Below the pieces are notes generated by a model. The model did not search any database. It was given only the letters and a program-made list of their open reading frames with translations, and had not been told where the DNA came from. Source: Azospirillum oryzae (GTDB lineage Bacteria > Pseudomonadota > Alphaproteobacteria > Azospirillales > Azospirillaceae). From it: a stretch of 64,000 nucleotides of DNA. A program made the position numbers and the translations under genes. Where the stretch lies: NCBI RefSeq assembly GCF_008364795.1, contig NZ_VTTM01000004.1, positions 284,770 through 348,769 on the forward strand, in the 5' to 3' direction. Positions 9,300 through 17,814 of the stretch are shown piece after piece; the stretch's first letter is position 1, and each line of letters starts with the position of its first letter.

Positions 9300-9443
9300 G
9301 GATGGCGGCGCCACGGCGGCGTGACGCATGCGCCACCGGAATCGGCCGTGAAAAATGGGTAGATTAAGCTCGATTGGTTCGTTCAAAGTGGTTGCAAAGG
9401 TGGACCGGACCGATTCCGGGACGGAGCGCGGATTGGGGTGGAC

Positions 9444-10847
9444 ATGCAAGGCGGCGATCAGTTTGGCGGCACGCCCGGACCGGAATCGGAACGCACGGTC
9501 CTGATGCCGACGCCGGGCGGCCGGCGTCCGGCCGCGTCGGACGGTTCAACCGGCGGTGCGGCGGGCGGGGAGACGGTTTTCGCATCGCGGGCGCCGGCGG
9601 TCGGGGTTTCCGGCCCGGCGCTGGCGGCCATCTTCGCCGCGCGTTCGCCGCTGGCCGCCGCCGCCTCGCCGGTGCTGCTTCTGGCGGCGCGGCTGAACGA
9701 CATCGGCGGCGTGCCGGACCTGGAATCGCTGCGCCAGCGCGTGATCGGCGCGCTCGGCGACTTCAAGAAATGGGTGACGTCGTCCGGCATGGACGGGGCG
9801 ACCCAGGCGACGGCGCACTATGTGCTCTGCGCGCTGGTCGACGACATCGTGCTGAATTCCCCCTGGGGCAGCCAGAGTTCGTGGACGCGCCAGAACGTCA
9901 CCAGCATGTTCCACAAGAACGTCGTCGGCGGCGAGCAGTTCTATGAGCGTCTCGCCTCCGCCCGCCAGGATCCTGGCAAGTACGGCGATCTGCTGGAGTT
10001 GATGTATCTCTGCCTGTCGCTGGGCTTCCGCGGCCGCTACCGTGTCGGCGGCCGCCAGGACACCGAGCACGCCCGCATCCGCGAGGACGTCTACAACATC
10101 CTGGTCAAGCAGCGCGGCTACGCCGACCGCATCCTCTGCCCCAACGCGGCGGCGATGGCGATGGAGTACCGGCCGCCGCGCAGTTCGCTGCCGGTCTGGG
10201 TGACCGGCGCCGGTACCGCGCTGTTCCTGCTGCTGCTGTTCCTGGCCCTCAGCTTCCTGCTGAACGGCGCGTCCGACCGGCTGTTCGCCGGCTTGGCTGG
10301 GCTGCCGCCCCACGGCGGCGTGGTGATCGAATCGCCCGCCCCGGTCAAACTGGCGGAGGAGGCGCCGCCCCCGCCGCAGATCGCCCCGCCCCCCCCGCCG
10401 CCGACGACCCAGGTCCAGCGCGTGCGCAAATTCCTGGAACCGGAGATCGCCGAAGGGCTGGTCGAGGTGACGGAGGACGCGCTGTCGGTCACCGTGCGCA
10501 TGCGCGGCAGCAACCTGTTCGCCAGCGGCAGCGCCAGCCTGAACGACAAGGTGCGGGGATCGGTCCTGCGCGTCGGCCGTGCCGTCGCGGAGGAGCCGGG
10601 CGCGGTGCTGATCACCGGCCACACCGACAATGTGCCGATGACCGGCGGCGGACGCCTGCGCTTCCCGTCGAACTGGCACCTGTCGAAGGCCCGCGCCGAA
10701 TCGGTGATGGCGGAGTTCGAGCCACTGTTCGCCGACAAGTCCCGCCTGAAGGCGGAGGGCAAGTCCGATACCGAGCCGGTGGCGCCCAACGACACGCCCG
10801 AAGGCCGGGCGGCGAATCGCCGGATCGACATCATCCTCAAGAAGTGA
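9444..10847 (+). CDS. tssL: T6SS membrane protein TssL (DotU/IcmH) with C-terminal OmpA domain
   Basis: 467 aa. After a Gly/Pro-rich N-terminal tail the DotU domain is clear: ASPVLLLAARL, FKKWVTSSGM, ATAHYVLCALVDDIVLNSPWG and LLELMYLCLSLGFRGRY. A single transmembrane helix follows (VWVTGAGTALFLLLLFLALSF), then a Pro-rich linker and an OmpA/MotB-like peptidoglycan-binding domain (VLITGHTDNVP, NWHLSKARAESV, EGRAANRRIDIIL). This is the extended form of TssL that anchors the T6SS trans-envelope complex to the cell wall. It precedes tssM, its normal partner, by 92 bases. Confidence 0.95.
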   Translation: MQGGDQFGGTPGPESERTVLMPTPGGRRPAASDGSTGGAAGGETVFASRAPAVGVSGPALAAIFAARSPLAAAASPVLLLAARLNDIGGVPDLESLRQRVIGALGDFKKWVTSSGMDGATQATAHYVLCALVDDIVLNSPWGSQSSWTRQNVTSMFHKNVVGGEQFYERLASARQDPGKYGDLLELMYLCLSLGFRGRYRVGGRQDTEHARIREDVYNILVKQRGYADRILCPNAAAMAMEYRPPRSSLPVWVTGAGTALFLLLLFLALSFLLNGASDRLFAGLAGLPPHGGVVIESPAPVKLAEEAPPPPQIAPPPPPPTTQVQRVRKFLEPEIAEGLVEVTEDALSVTVRMRGSNLFASGSASLNDKVRGSVLRVGRAVAEEPGAVLITGHTDNVPMTGGGRLRFPSNWHLSKARAESVMAEFEPLFADKSRLKAEGKSDTEPVAPNDTPEGRAANRRIDIILKK

Positions 10848-10939
10848 GCGGCCCCGCCCCGCCCGGGGCGATGCCAGCGGCCGGCTGAGACGCCGAAAGG
10901 CGATGACGCCGAAGGAAGATCAGGGACAGGGGTATCGGA

Positions 10940-13900
10940 ATGAGTCGGCTGACCGCCATCTTGCTCTCCCGCGCAGTGTTGGGCCTCATCGCCGCGGTGA
11001 TCGCCGCGGCGTTGATCGCGCTGCTGGCGCCGCTCGCCGGTCTGGACATGCCCTGGCTGGCGGCAGCATCCGCCGTGCCCTTCCCGATTCTCGCCATCGT
11101 GCTGCTCCTGCTGAAGCGCCGCGACGCCAAGGCCGAGGAACGGATGACGGCGGAATTGACCGGCGGCGCCGATGCGGCGCGCATGGCGGCGGTGGACCAG
11201 GCCGACGAGGTCGCCGGCCTGCGCAAGACCTTCGCAGAGTCCCTCGCCCTGCTGAAGGCCGGACGCAAGCAGCGGGGCCTGGGCGACGGCTATCTCTACA
11301 GCACCCCCTGGTACGTCATCATCGGTCCGCCGGGCGCCGGCAAGACCACGGCGCTGCTGAAGAGCGGCCTGAACTTCCCGCTGGCCGACCAGACCGGGGG
11401 CAAGCCGCTGAAAGGCGTCGGCGGCACCCGGCAATGCGACTGGTGGTTCGCCGACGAGGCGATCTTCCTCGACACCGCCGGGCGCTACACCACCCAGGAC
11501 AGCCACGAGACGGTCGACCAGACCGGTTGGGGCGCCTTCCTGAAGCTGCTGAAGGATGCGCGGTCGCGCCAGCCGATCAACGGCGTGCTGGTGGCGATGG
11601 CGGTCCCCGACCTCGCCGCCGCCGGGCCGGAGGAGCGGGCGCAGCATGCCGCCGCCATCCGCCGCCGCCTGCGCGAGCTGTATGAGACGCTCAAGGTCAA
11701 GGCGCCCGTCTACCTGCTGCTGACCAAGGCCGATCTGATCGCCGGCTTCAACGAGTTCTTCCACGACCTGAACCGCGACGAACGCCGGCAGATCGTCGGC
11801 GTCACCCTGCCGGCTGCCGAGAGCGAGCTGGGCGATGCCGGCATGGCGACGCTGGGCAGCGAGCTGGACGGCATCGCCGGCCGGCTGTCCGCCCGTGCCG
11901 TCGACCGCATCCAGCAGGAACATGCGCAGGAGCGCCGCGGTGCCATCTTCGCCTTCCCGTCGCAGCTCGCCTCGCTGAAGGAGCCGCTGCTCGACTTCGT
12001 GTCCGCCGCTTTCAAGGCCAACCGGTACGAGCCGGCGCTGCGGCTGCGCGGTATCTATTTCACCAGCGGCACCCAGGAAGGCACGCAGATCGACCGGCTG
12101 ATCGGCGGGCTGGCCGAGAGCTTCGGCCTGCCGGCGGCGCCCTTCCGCGGCGGCGCCGTCGCCGCGGGGCAGCAGCGCAGCTATTTCCTGGGCGGCCTGC
12201 TGAACGATCTGGTCTTCCGCGAAGCCAACATGGTCGGCTTCGACCCGGCGGCGGAACGGCGGCGCATCTGGATCCCGCGCATCGCCTACAGCCTGTTCGG
12301 GCTGGTCACCACCGCCGCCACCGCCGCCTGGGTCGCCAGCTATCTCGGCAATGCCGGGCTGATCGACCGCGAACAGCAGGCGGTCGACGCCTATCGGCCG
12401 AAGGCGGAGGCGCTGGCCGCCGGCACCGTCGCCGACGACGACATCCGCCGCGTGTGGCCGGTGCTGAACGAGCTGCGCGCCCTGCCGGCCGGCCATGACA
12501 CGCTGGCGCTGAAGCAGAAGCTGGCGCTCGATTTCGGCCTCTACCAGGGCGACAAGCTGGAGGAGGCCGGCGACGTGCTTTATCGCCGCGCGGTCAACGG
12601 GCTGCTGATGCCGCGCCTTCTGGTGCGGGTGCAGCGCGACCTGCGCGACCGGCTGATGGCCGACGACGCCCCGGCGGTGGAGGCCCTGCTGCGCCTCTAC
12701 CTGACGCTGGGCGGCGCCGGTCCGGTCAATGGCGACGAGGTGAAGGGCTGGACCGTCGGCTGGCTGCGCCGGGTCTCGCCCCCGCCGGGCGAGGACGAGA
12801 CCAAGGCTATCCTCGGCCACATCGACGCCGGGCTGTCCGCTCCCGCCGGCCTGCCGAAGGCCAACCTGGATGCCGAGCTGATCCGGCAGGCGCGCGAGGT
12901 GCTGGCCCGCACGCCGCTGGCCGCCCGCGCCTATGCCGCCGTGCGCGACGGCGAGGCGGCGCGCAAGCTGCAGGACTGGCGCCCGTCGGAGCAGGCCGGG
13001 CCGGAAGGCGACCGGGTGTTCCGCCGCTCCTCCGGCGCGCGGTTCAGCGACGGCGTCCCCGGTTTCTATACCCTGCAAGGCTTCACCTCCGTCATGCTGC
13101 CTGGCCTGCCCGGCGCGGCGCGCTCCGTGCGCGACCTCAGCTGGCTGCTTGGGCCCCCGCGCGGGGAGGAAGCCGGTCCGGAACTTGAGACGGCGGCACT
13201 GACGCTTTACCTGCGCGACTATGCCGGCCGCTGGGATGCGCTGCTGAACGACATCACCCTGGTGCCGGCCGCCAACCCGCAGGCGCTGGCCGAGGAGGTC
13301 AACATCCTGTCCGGCCGCAGCTCTCCCCTGCAGAAGCTGCTGACGGCGGTGGCGAACGAGACGACGCTGCAGCGCGTGCCGGAGGCGCCGGCCGGCGCCT
13401 CGCCCGCGGTGGCTGCGGTTGCCGCGGCGGCGGCCGACAGTGGCGTGGCGAAGCTGGTCACGCAGATGGTGGACGACCGCTTCCGCCCGCTGAACGACTT
13501 CACCCGCAACAGCGGCAACGCCCGGCTGGAGGAACTGCTGCGCCAGCTGGAGGCCGTGCATGCCGTGCTGGCACGGCTGTCGCTCGGCTCCGGCGGCGGG
13601 CAGAAGCTGTTCGATCTGGCGGCCAACGGTGGCGGCGAGGTGTTCCAGAAGCTGGCCACCGACGTCGGCTATTTCCCGCAGCCGGTCCGCCGCTGGACGG
13701 AGGAGCTGGTGGAGCAAGGAACGGCGCGGACGCTGAGCGGCGCCCGCTCGCAGATCAACGCGGAATGGCAGAGCACGGTCGTGCCCTGGTGCCGCCGTGC
13801 GCTCGACAACCGCTATCCCTTCGTGAAGGGCGCCTCGGCCGATGTCGGCATGGACGATTTCGCCCGGATGTTCGCACCCGGCGGGCTGATCGACGCCTTC

Positions 13901-14449
13901 TTCACCAACCGGCTGCGGCCGTTCGTCGATACGACGAAGGAGCCCTGGCGCTGGCAGCCGTCGGCCGCCGACCTCGGCATCCCGGCCGCGGTCCTGCCGG
14001 CCTTCCAGCATGCGGCGGCGATCCGCGACGCCTTCTTCCCCGACGGGGGCCGGGCGCCGTCGCTGCGCTTCGAACTGCGCCCGACCTACCTCGGTCCGGG
14101 GGTGGAGCAGGTCGATCTGGACATCGACGGCCAGCGGCTGACCTTCGCCCGCAATGCCACGCTGGCGCAGGGGCTGCAATGGCCGAAGCCGGGCGGGGCG
14201 GGCGACCTGCGCGTGACCTTCACCGGGCAGCCGACCGAACCGCCGGAGATGACCCAGCGCAGCGGAAGCTGGGCGTGGTTCCGCACGCTGGACGCCAACC
14301 GCGGCCGCAAGGGGGCGGTGCCCGACCGCATCCCGCTGAGCTTCGGCGCCGCCGGCAAGTCGGCCGGGTTCGACGTGCGCATGACCAGCGCCGTCAACCC
14401 ATTCTCGATCCGCGACCTCAAGGACTTCCGATGCCCGGACAGTCTTTGA
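10940..14449 (+). CDS. tssM: T6SS membrane subunit TssM (IcmF)
   Basis: 1169 aa, typical size. Two N-terminal membrane helices are followed by the cytoplasmic NTPase-like domain with an intact Walker A (GPPGAGKT, residues 129-136), VGGTRQCDWWFADEAIFLDTAG as Walker B-type region, and a third membrane segment near IAYSLFGLVTTAATAAWVASYLG. The long periplasmic part ends in the IcmF C-terminal domain (LRFELRPTYLGPGVEQVDLDIDG). With TssL, and normally TssJ, it forms the envelope channel of the T6SS. The ATG follows CAGGGGTATCGGA. Its stop lies inside the tagF start region. Confidence 0.96.
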   Translation: MSRLTAILLSRAVLGLIAAVIAAALIALLAPLAGLDMPWLAAASAVPFPILAIVLLLLKRRDAKAEERMTAELTGGADAARMAAVDQADEVAGLRKTFAESLALLKAGRKQRGLGDGYLYSTPWYVIIGPPGAGKTTALLKSGLNFPLADQTGGKPLKGVGGTRQCDWWFADEAIFLDTAGRYTTQDSHETVDQTGWGAFLKLLKDARSRQPINGVLVAMAVPDLAAAGPEERAQHAAAIRRRLRELYETLKVKAPVYLLLTKADLIAGFNEFFHDLNRDERRQIVGVTLPAAESELGDAGMATLGSELDGIAGRLSARAVDRIQQEHAQERRGAIFAFPSQLASLKEPLLDFVSAAFKANRYEPALRLRGIYFTSGTQEGTQIDRLIGGLAESFGLPAAPFRGGAVAAGQQRSYFLGGLLNDLVFREANMVGFDPAAERRRIWIPRIAYSLFGLVTTAATAAWVASYLGNAGLIDREQQAVDAYRPKAEALAAGTVADDDIRRVWPVLNELRALPAGHDTLALKQKLALDFGLYQGDKLEEAGDVLYRRAVNGLLMPRLLVRVQRDLRDRLMADDAPAVEALLRLYLTLGGAGPVNGDEVKGWTVGWLRRVSPPPGEDETKAILGHIDAGLSAPAGLPKANLDAELIRQAREVLARTPLAARAYAAVRDGEAARKLQDWRPSEQAGPEGDRVFRRSSGARFSDGVPGFYTLQGFTSVMLPGLPGAARSVRDLSWLLGPPRGEEAGPELETAALTLYLRDYAGRWDALLNDITLVPAANPQALAEEVNILSGRSSPLQKLLTAVANETTLQRVPEAPAGASPAVAAVAAAAADSGVAKLVTQMVDDRFRPLNDFTRNSGNARLEELLRQLEAVHAVLARLSLGSGGGQKLFDLAANGGGEVFQKLATDVGYFPQPVRRWTEELVEQGTARTLSGARSQINAEWQSTVVPWCRRALDNRYPFVKGASADVGMDDFARMFAPGGLIDAFFTNRLRPFVDTTKEPWRWQPSAADLGIPAAVLPAFQHAAAIRDAFFPDGGRAPSLRFELRPTYLGPGVEQVDLDIDGQRLTFARNATLAQGLQWPKPGGAGDLRVTFTGQPTEPPEMTQRSGSWAWFRTLDANRGRKGAVPDRIPLSFGAAGKSAGFDVRMTSAVNPFSIRDLKDFRCPDSL

Positions 14450-15036
14450 TGGGACAGCCTGTGACGGGACATGCCGGCTGCTTCGGCAAGCTGCCGGCCC
14501 GCGGCGATTTCCTGCTGCGCGGACTGCCGCGGACCTTCGCCGACCTGTGGCACGAGTGGCTGCTCGACGGGTTGCAGGCCAGCCGGGCGGCGCTGGGCGA
14601 GGGGTGGATGGACCGCTACCTCAACGCGCCGATCTGGCGCTTCGTGCTTGAGGCGGGGGTGTGCGGACCGCAGGCGGCGGCCGGCGTGATGATGTCCAGC
14701 GTCGACAAGGCCGGGCGGCATTTCCCGCTGACCCTGGTGGCGCTGCTCGCCCCCGGCCAGTCCGCCGACGGGGCCGAGACCGACGGCCCCTGGTTCGAGG
14801 CGGCGGAGGACTTGGCACTGTCTGCCCTGACCCATACGCTGGATGTCGAAGCCTTCGTCGGCTCCGTCGGCGCATTGTCGGTGCCGCAACCCACCGGGCC
14901 GTCGTCGTCCGCCGCCGCCCGCTGGTGGACGCTGGGCGGGGAAGGCGTGGCGGAGCAGGGCTTCACCGGCGTCGGCCTGCCGCCCGCGGCACGCTTCGCC
15001 GATTTCCTGACCGGCCGGGCCGGGGAGGGTACGTGA
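14431..15036 (+). CDS. tagF: T6SS-associated protein TagF
   Basis: 201 aa; the TagF domain opens with HAGCFGKLPARGDFLLRGL and continues with WLLDGLQASRAALGEGWMDRYLNAPIWRF. In Pseudomonas, TagF acts as a post-translational repressor of T6SS firing in a pathway that runs beside the PpkA kinase and FHA protein. Here those partners are encoded a few genes downstream. ATG 14431 is chosen because AAGGAC lies six bases before it; ATG 14449 overlaps the tssM stop and is an alternative. There is no fused PppA-type phosphatase domain. Confidence 0.92.
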   Translation: MPGQSLMGQPVTGHAGCFGKLPARGDFLLRGLPRTFADLWHEWLLDGLQASRAALGEGWMDRYLNAPIWRFVLEAGVCGPQAAAGVMMSSVDKAGRHFPLTLVALLAPGQSADGAETDGPWFEAAEDLALSALTHTLDVEAFVGSVGALSVPQPTGPSSSAAARWWTLGGEGVAEQGFTGVGLPPAARFADFLTGRAGEGT

Positions 15037-17099
15037 TGCAGTTCGTCCAGGATGACCGCCTGCTGTCGCTGGAGACCCCGGCCGGCCCCGATGTACTTCT
15101 GGTGGAGCGGGTGCAGGGGCGGGAGTCGCTGTCCTGCCCCTTCCTGTACCGCATCGATGCGCTCGGACCCATCGAGCCGTTGGCGCCGGAAGTCATCGTC
15201 GGCAACAGCGTCAACATCGGCTTCCGTCAGTTGAGCGGCGAGCGGCATTACGTCAACGGCATCGCCCGCTCGCTCGGCGTCGGCGTGCCGGTGGGACGCG
15301 ACCAGCGTTATTACACGATGGAGGTGGTGCCCTGGCTGTCGCTGCTGTCCTACACCAGCGATTGCCGCATCTTCCACAGCCTGGGCAACGGCGGCCCGAT
15401 GGCGGTGCCGAAGATCGTCGAGACGATCTTCCATGAATTCGGTTTTTCCAACTTCGAATTCCGCAGCCTGACCGGCAGCTACCAGCCGCGCGAATATTGC
15501 GTCCAATACAACGAAACCTACTTCGACTTCGTCAGCCGGCTGCTCGAAGAAGAAGGCATCTATTATTACTTCGCGCATGAGCGCAACCGCCACAAGCTGA
15601 TCCTGTCGGACAGCGCCGCCGGCTACGCCAAGCTGTCGCCGGCCACGCTGCGCTTCAATCCCAGCGGCCAATATGCCGACCAGATCGAGCGGTGGGAGCG
15701 GGTCTATTCCATCGCGTCGGGGCGCTGGGCCACCAAGGATTATGATTTCCAGGCGCCGCGCACGCCGCTCGACAGCGGCGAGGCGTCGGTCGCCAAGGTG
15801 CCGGTGTCCACCAAGTACGAGCTGTTCGAATATCCCGGCCGCTTTGCCACTCGCGATGCCGGCTCCACGCTCGCCCGCCGCCGGATGGAGACGGAGGAGC
15901 GCGGGCTGGAGGGGGTGCACGGCGTCGGCGTCTGCCGCACCCTGCATCCCGGCATGACCTTCGCGCTGACCGACCACCCGACGGCGGCCGAGAACAACCA
16001 GCCCGTCGTGGTGGCCGAGCTGGAGTTCGACGCCTGCAACGAAGGGTTCCTGCCCGGCGACAAGCGCAAGGCCTCCTACGGCAACAGCTTCTATGCCCTG
16101 CCGGCAAAATCGGTGGTGCGGCCGGTCCGGTCGACGCGGAAGCCGTCGGTGCGCGGCATCCAGACCGCCTTCGTCGTCGGGCCGGCGGGGGAGGAGATCT
16201 ACACCGACAAGTTCGGCCGCATCATGGTGCAGTTCCATTGGGACCGCCGCGGCCGGTCGGACGAGAAAAGCTCCTGCTGGATCCGGGTGGCGCAGAGCTG
16301 GGCCGGGCACCAGTGGGGCATGCAGACGGTGCCGCGCGTCGGCATGGAGGTGCTGGTCGATTTCGTCGACGGCGATCCCGACCGGCCGATGGTGATCGGC
16401 GTGGTCAACAACGCCGATGCGCTGCCGACCTATGCCCTGCCCGAACACAAGACGCGGTCCGGCATCAAGACGCGCAGCTCGCCCGGCGGGCGCGGCTTCA
16501 ACGAGATCCGCTTCGAGGACAAGGCGGGGAAGGAGCAGGTCTTCCTCCATGCCCAGCGCGACTACGACCTGCGCATCGGCCATGACAGCCGGACGTCGGT
16601 GGCGTCGGGCCAGCATGTGAACGTCGCCGGGGGCCTGTGGGAGTGGGTGGGCAAGAACCACCACGCCACGGTGGACGGTGACCATGTGGAATCCATCGGC
16701 GGCGGCGTATCGCGCAGCGTCGGCGTCGATGTGCACGACAAGGTCGGCACCAACTATGCCGTCCATGCCGGGACCAACCTGTGCCTGGAGGCCGGGGCCT
16801 CGCTGACCCTCAAGGCCGGCGGCAGCTTCATCACGCTGAACGCCGCCGGCATCTCGATGAACGGCACCATGGTGCTGATCAACAGCGGCGGTGCCGCCAA
16901 CGGGCTGAGCGCGGCGCCGGCGAAGCCCGACAAGCCGTCGCCCGCCGACAAGGACAAGGGCGGGTCGATCAAGGCGCCGCCCAAGGCGAAGCTGCCGCGC
17001 GCGGCGCAAAGTCATAGCCCGAAGGCCGCGGCGCAGGCCATGGTGATGCGCAACGCCGCCGCGTCCAACACGCCGCTGTGCGAGATCTGCCAGAAGTGA
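15036..17099 (+). CDS. vgrG: T6SS spike protein VgrG
   Basis: 687 aa. The gp27-like N-terminal part (DDRLLSLETPAGPDVLLVERVQG, LLEEEGIYYYFAHE) is followed by the gp5-like OB-fold (DKFGRIMVQFHWDRRG, SSCWIRVAQSWAGHQWG) and the beta-helical needle with repeated G-x-x-V/G-x-N patterns to about residue 620. The tail is low complexity (KPDKPSPADKDKGG) and ends in a short Cys pair (CEICQK); no enzymatic effector extension is recognised. ATG 15036 overlaps the tagF stop (TGATG). A DUF4123 adaptor gene follows at once, so a non-fused cargo loaded by that adaptor is expected. Confidence 0.96.
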   Translation: MQFVQDDRLLSLETPAGPDVLLVERVQGRESLSCPFLYRIDALGPIEPLAPEVIVGNSVNIGFRQLSGERHYVNGIARSLGVGVPVGRDQRYYTMEVVPWLSLLSYTSDCRIFHSLGNGGPMAVPKIVETIFHEFGFSNFEFRSLTGSYQPREYCVQYNETYFDFVSRLLEEEGIYYYFAHERNRHKLILSDSAAGYAKLSPATLRFNPSGQYADQIERWERVYSIASGRWATKDYDFQAPRTPLDSGEASVAKVPVSTKYELFEYPGRFATRDAGSTLARRRMETEERGLEGVHGVGVCRTLHPGMTFALTDHPTAAENNQPVVVAELEFDACNEGFLPGDKRKASYGNSFYALPAKSVVRPVRSTRKPSVRGIQTAFVVGPAGEEIYTDKFGRIMVQFHWDRRGRSDEKSSCWIRVAQSWAGHQWGMQTVPRVGMEVLVDFVDGDPDRPMVIGVVNNADALPTYALPEHKTRSGIKTRSSPGGRGFNEIRFEDKAGKEQVFLHAQRDYDLRIGHDSRTSVASGQHVNVAGGLWEWVGKNHHATVDGDHVESIGGGVSRSVGVDVHDKVGTNYAVHAGTNLCLEAGASLTLKAGGSFITLNAAGISMNGTMVLINSGGAANGLSAAPAKPDKPSPADKDKGGSIKAPPKAKLPRAAQSHSPKAAAQAMVMRNAAASNTPLCEICQK

Positions 17100-17123
17100 C
17101 CCACCGGACATGAACCCCCAGAA

Positions 17124-17759
17124 ATGAACAAGGCGATGACAGGCCCATCCCCCCGCCGCACCCCGCAGGAGGTGGTTGCCCGGCTCGCGCATCATTTGTG
17201 GCCCGAGAGCGCGAAAGTGGGCGGATCGGATGGGGAGGAGCGCGGCCTCTACATGATCGTCGACGCCGCGCGCGACCCCGGCCTCTATCCCGGCCTGCTG
17301 GCGCGGGAGGAGGAGGCGGAGATGCGCGCCCTCTACCAGGGTGAAACCGCGAGCGAGATGGCCGAGGTGGCCCCCTATCTGGTCCGGCTGGATCGCGGCG
17401 GCGCCGTCGCCGACTGGCTGGTGGGGGAAGGCTGGGGCCGTGGCTGGGGCATCCTGGTGCAGGCCGGCGGCGACATCGACATGGTGCGCCGGCATTTCCG
17501 CAAGCTCACCATCGTCAACGACGCGAAGGGGGCGGCCTACCTGTTCCGTTTCTACGATCCGGCGGTGCTGCGCAGCTTCCTGCCGATCAGCGATGCCGCC
17601 CAGCGCGACGCGTTGTTCGGGTCCGGCATCCGGTTCATGATGGAGGACGAGGGCGCCGATGCGCTCGTCCTGTTCGAACTGGTGGACGGCGACCTGCGCC
17701 GCGTCGAAGTGCCCCTCGGCTCGCCCGCGGCGGCGGCCGGCGCCCCCCCTGTCCGCTGA
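17124..17759 (+). CDS. DUF4123-domain protein, probable T6SS effector adaptor
   Basis: 211 aa. The protein has the DUF4123 layout: GLYMIVDAARDPGLYPGLL, then LVRLDRGGAVADWLV, WGILVQAGGDIDMVRRHFRKL and YLFRFYDPAVLRSFLPISD. Proteins of this family (Tap-1/TEC) couple a particular effector to the tip of the VgrG encoded next to them. It lies 24 bases after vgrG. The gene that usually follows, an effector, is not obvious: the next genes are an FHA protein, a kinase and a hydrolase. Confidence 0.88.
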   Translation: MNKAMTGPSPRRTPQEVVARLAHHLWPESAKVGGSDGEERGLYMIVDAARDPGLYPGLLAREEEAEMRALYQGETASEMAEVAPYLVRLDRGGAVADWLVGEGWGRGWGILVQAGGDIDMVRRHFRKLTIVNDAKGAAYLFRFYDPAVLRSFLPISDAAQRDALFGSGIRFMMEDEGADALVLFELVDGDLRRVEVPLGSPAAAAGAPPVR

Positions 17760-17814
17760 TGTCCAAGCCAAAGGAGACCCCAGCGGTGGAGATGCCAGCG
17801 GTGGAGATGGTGGA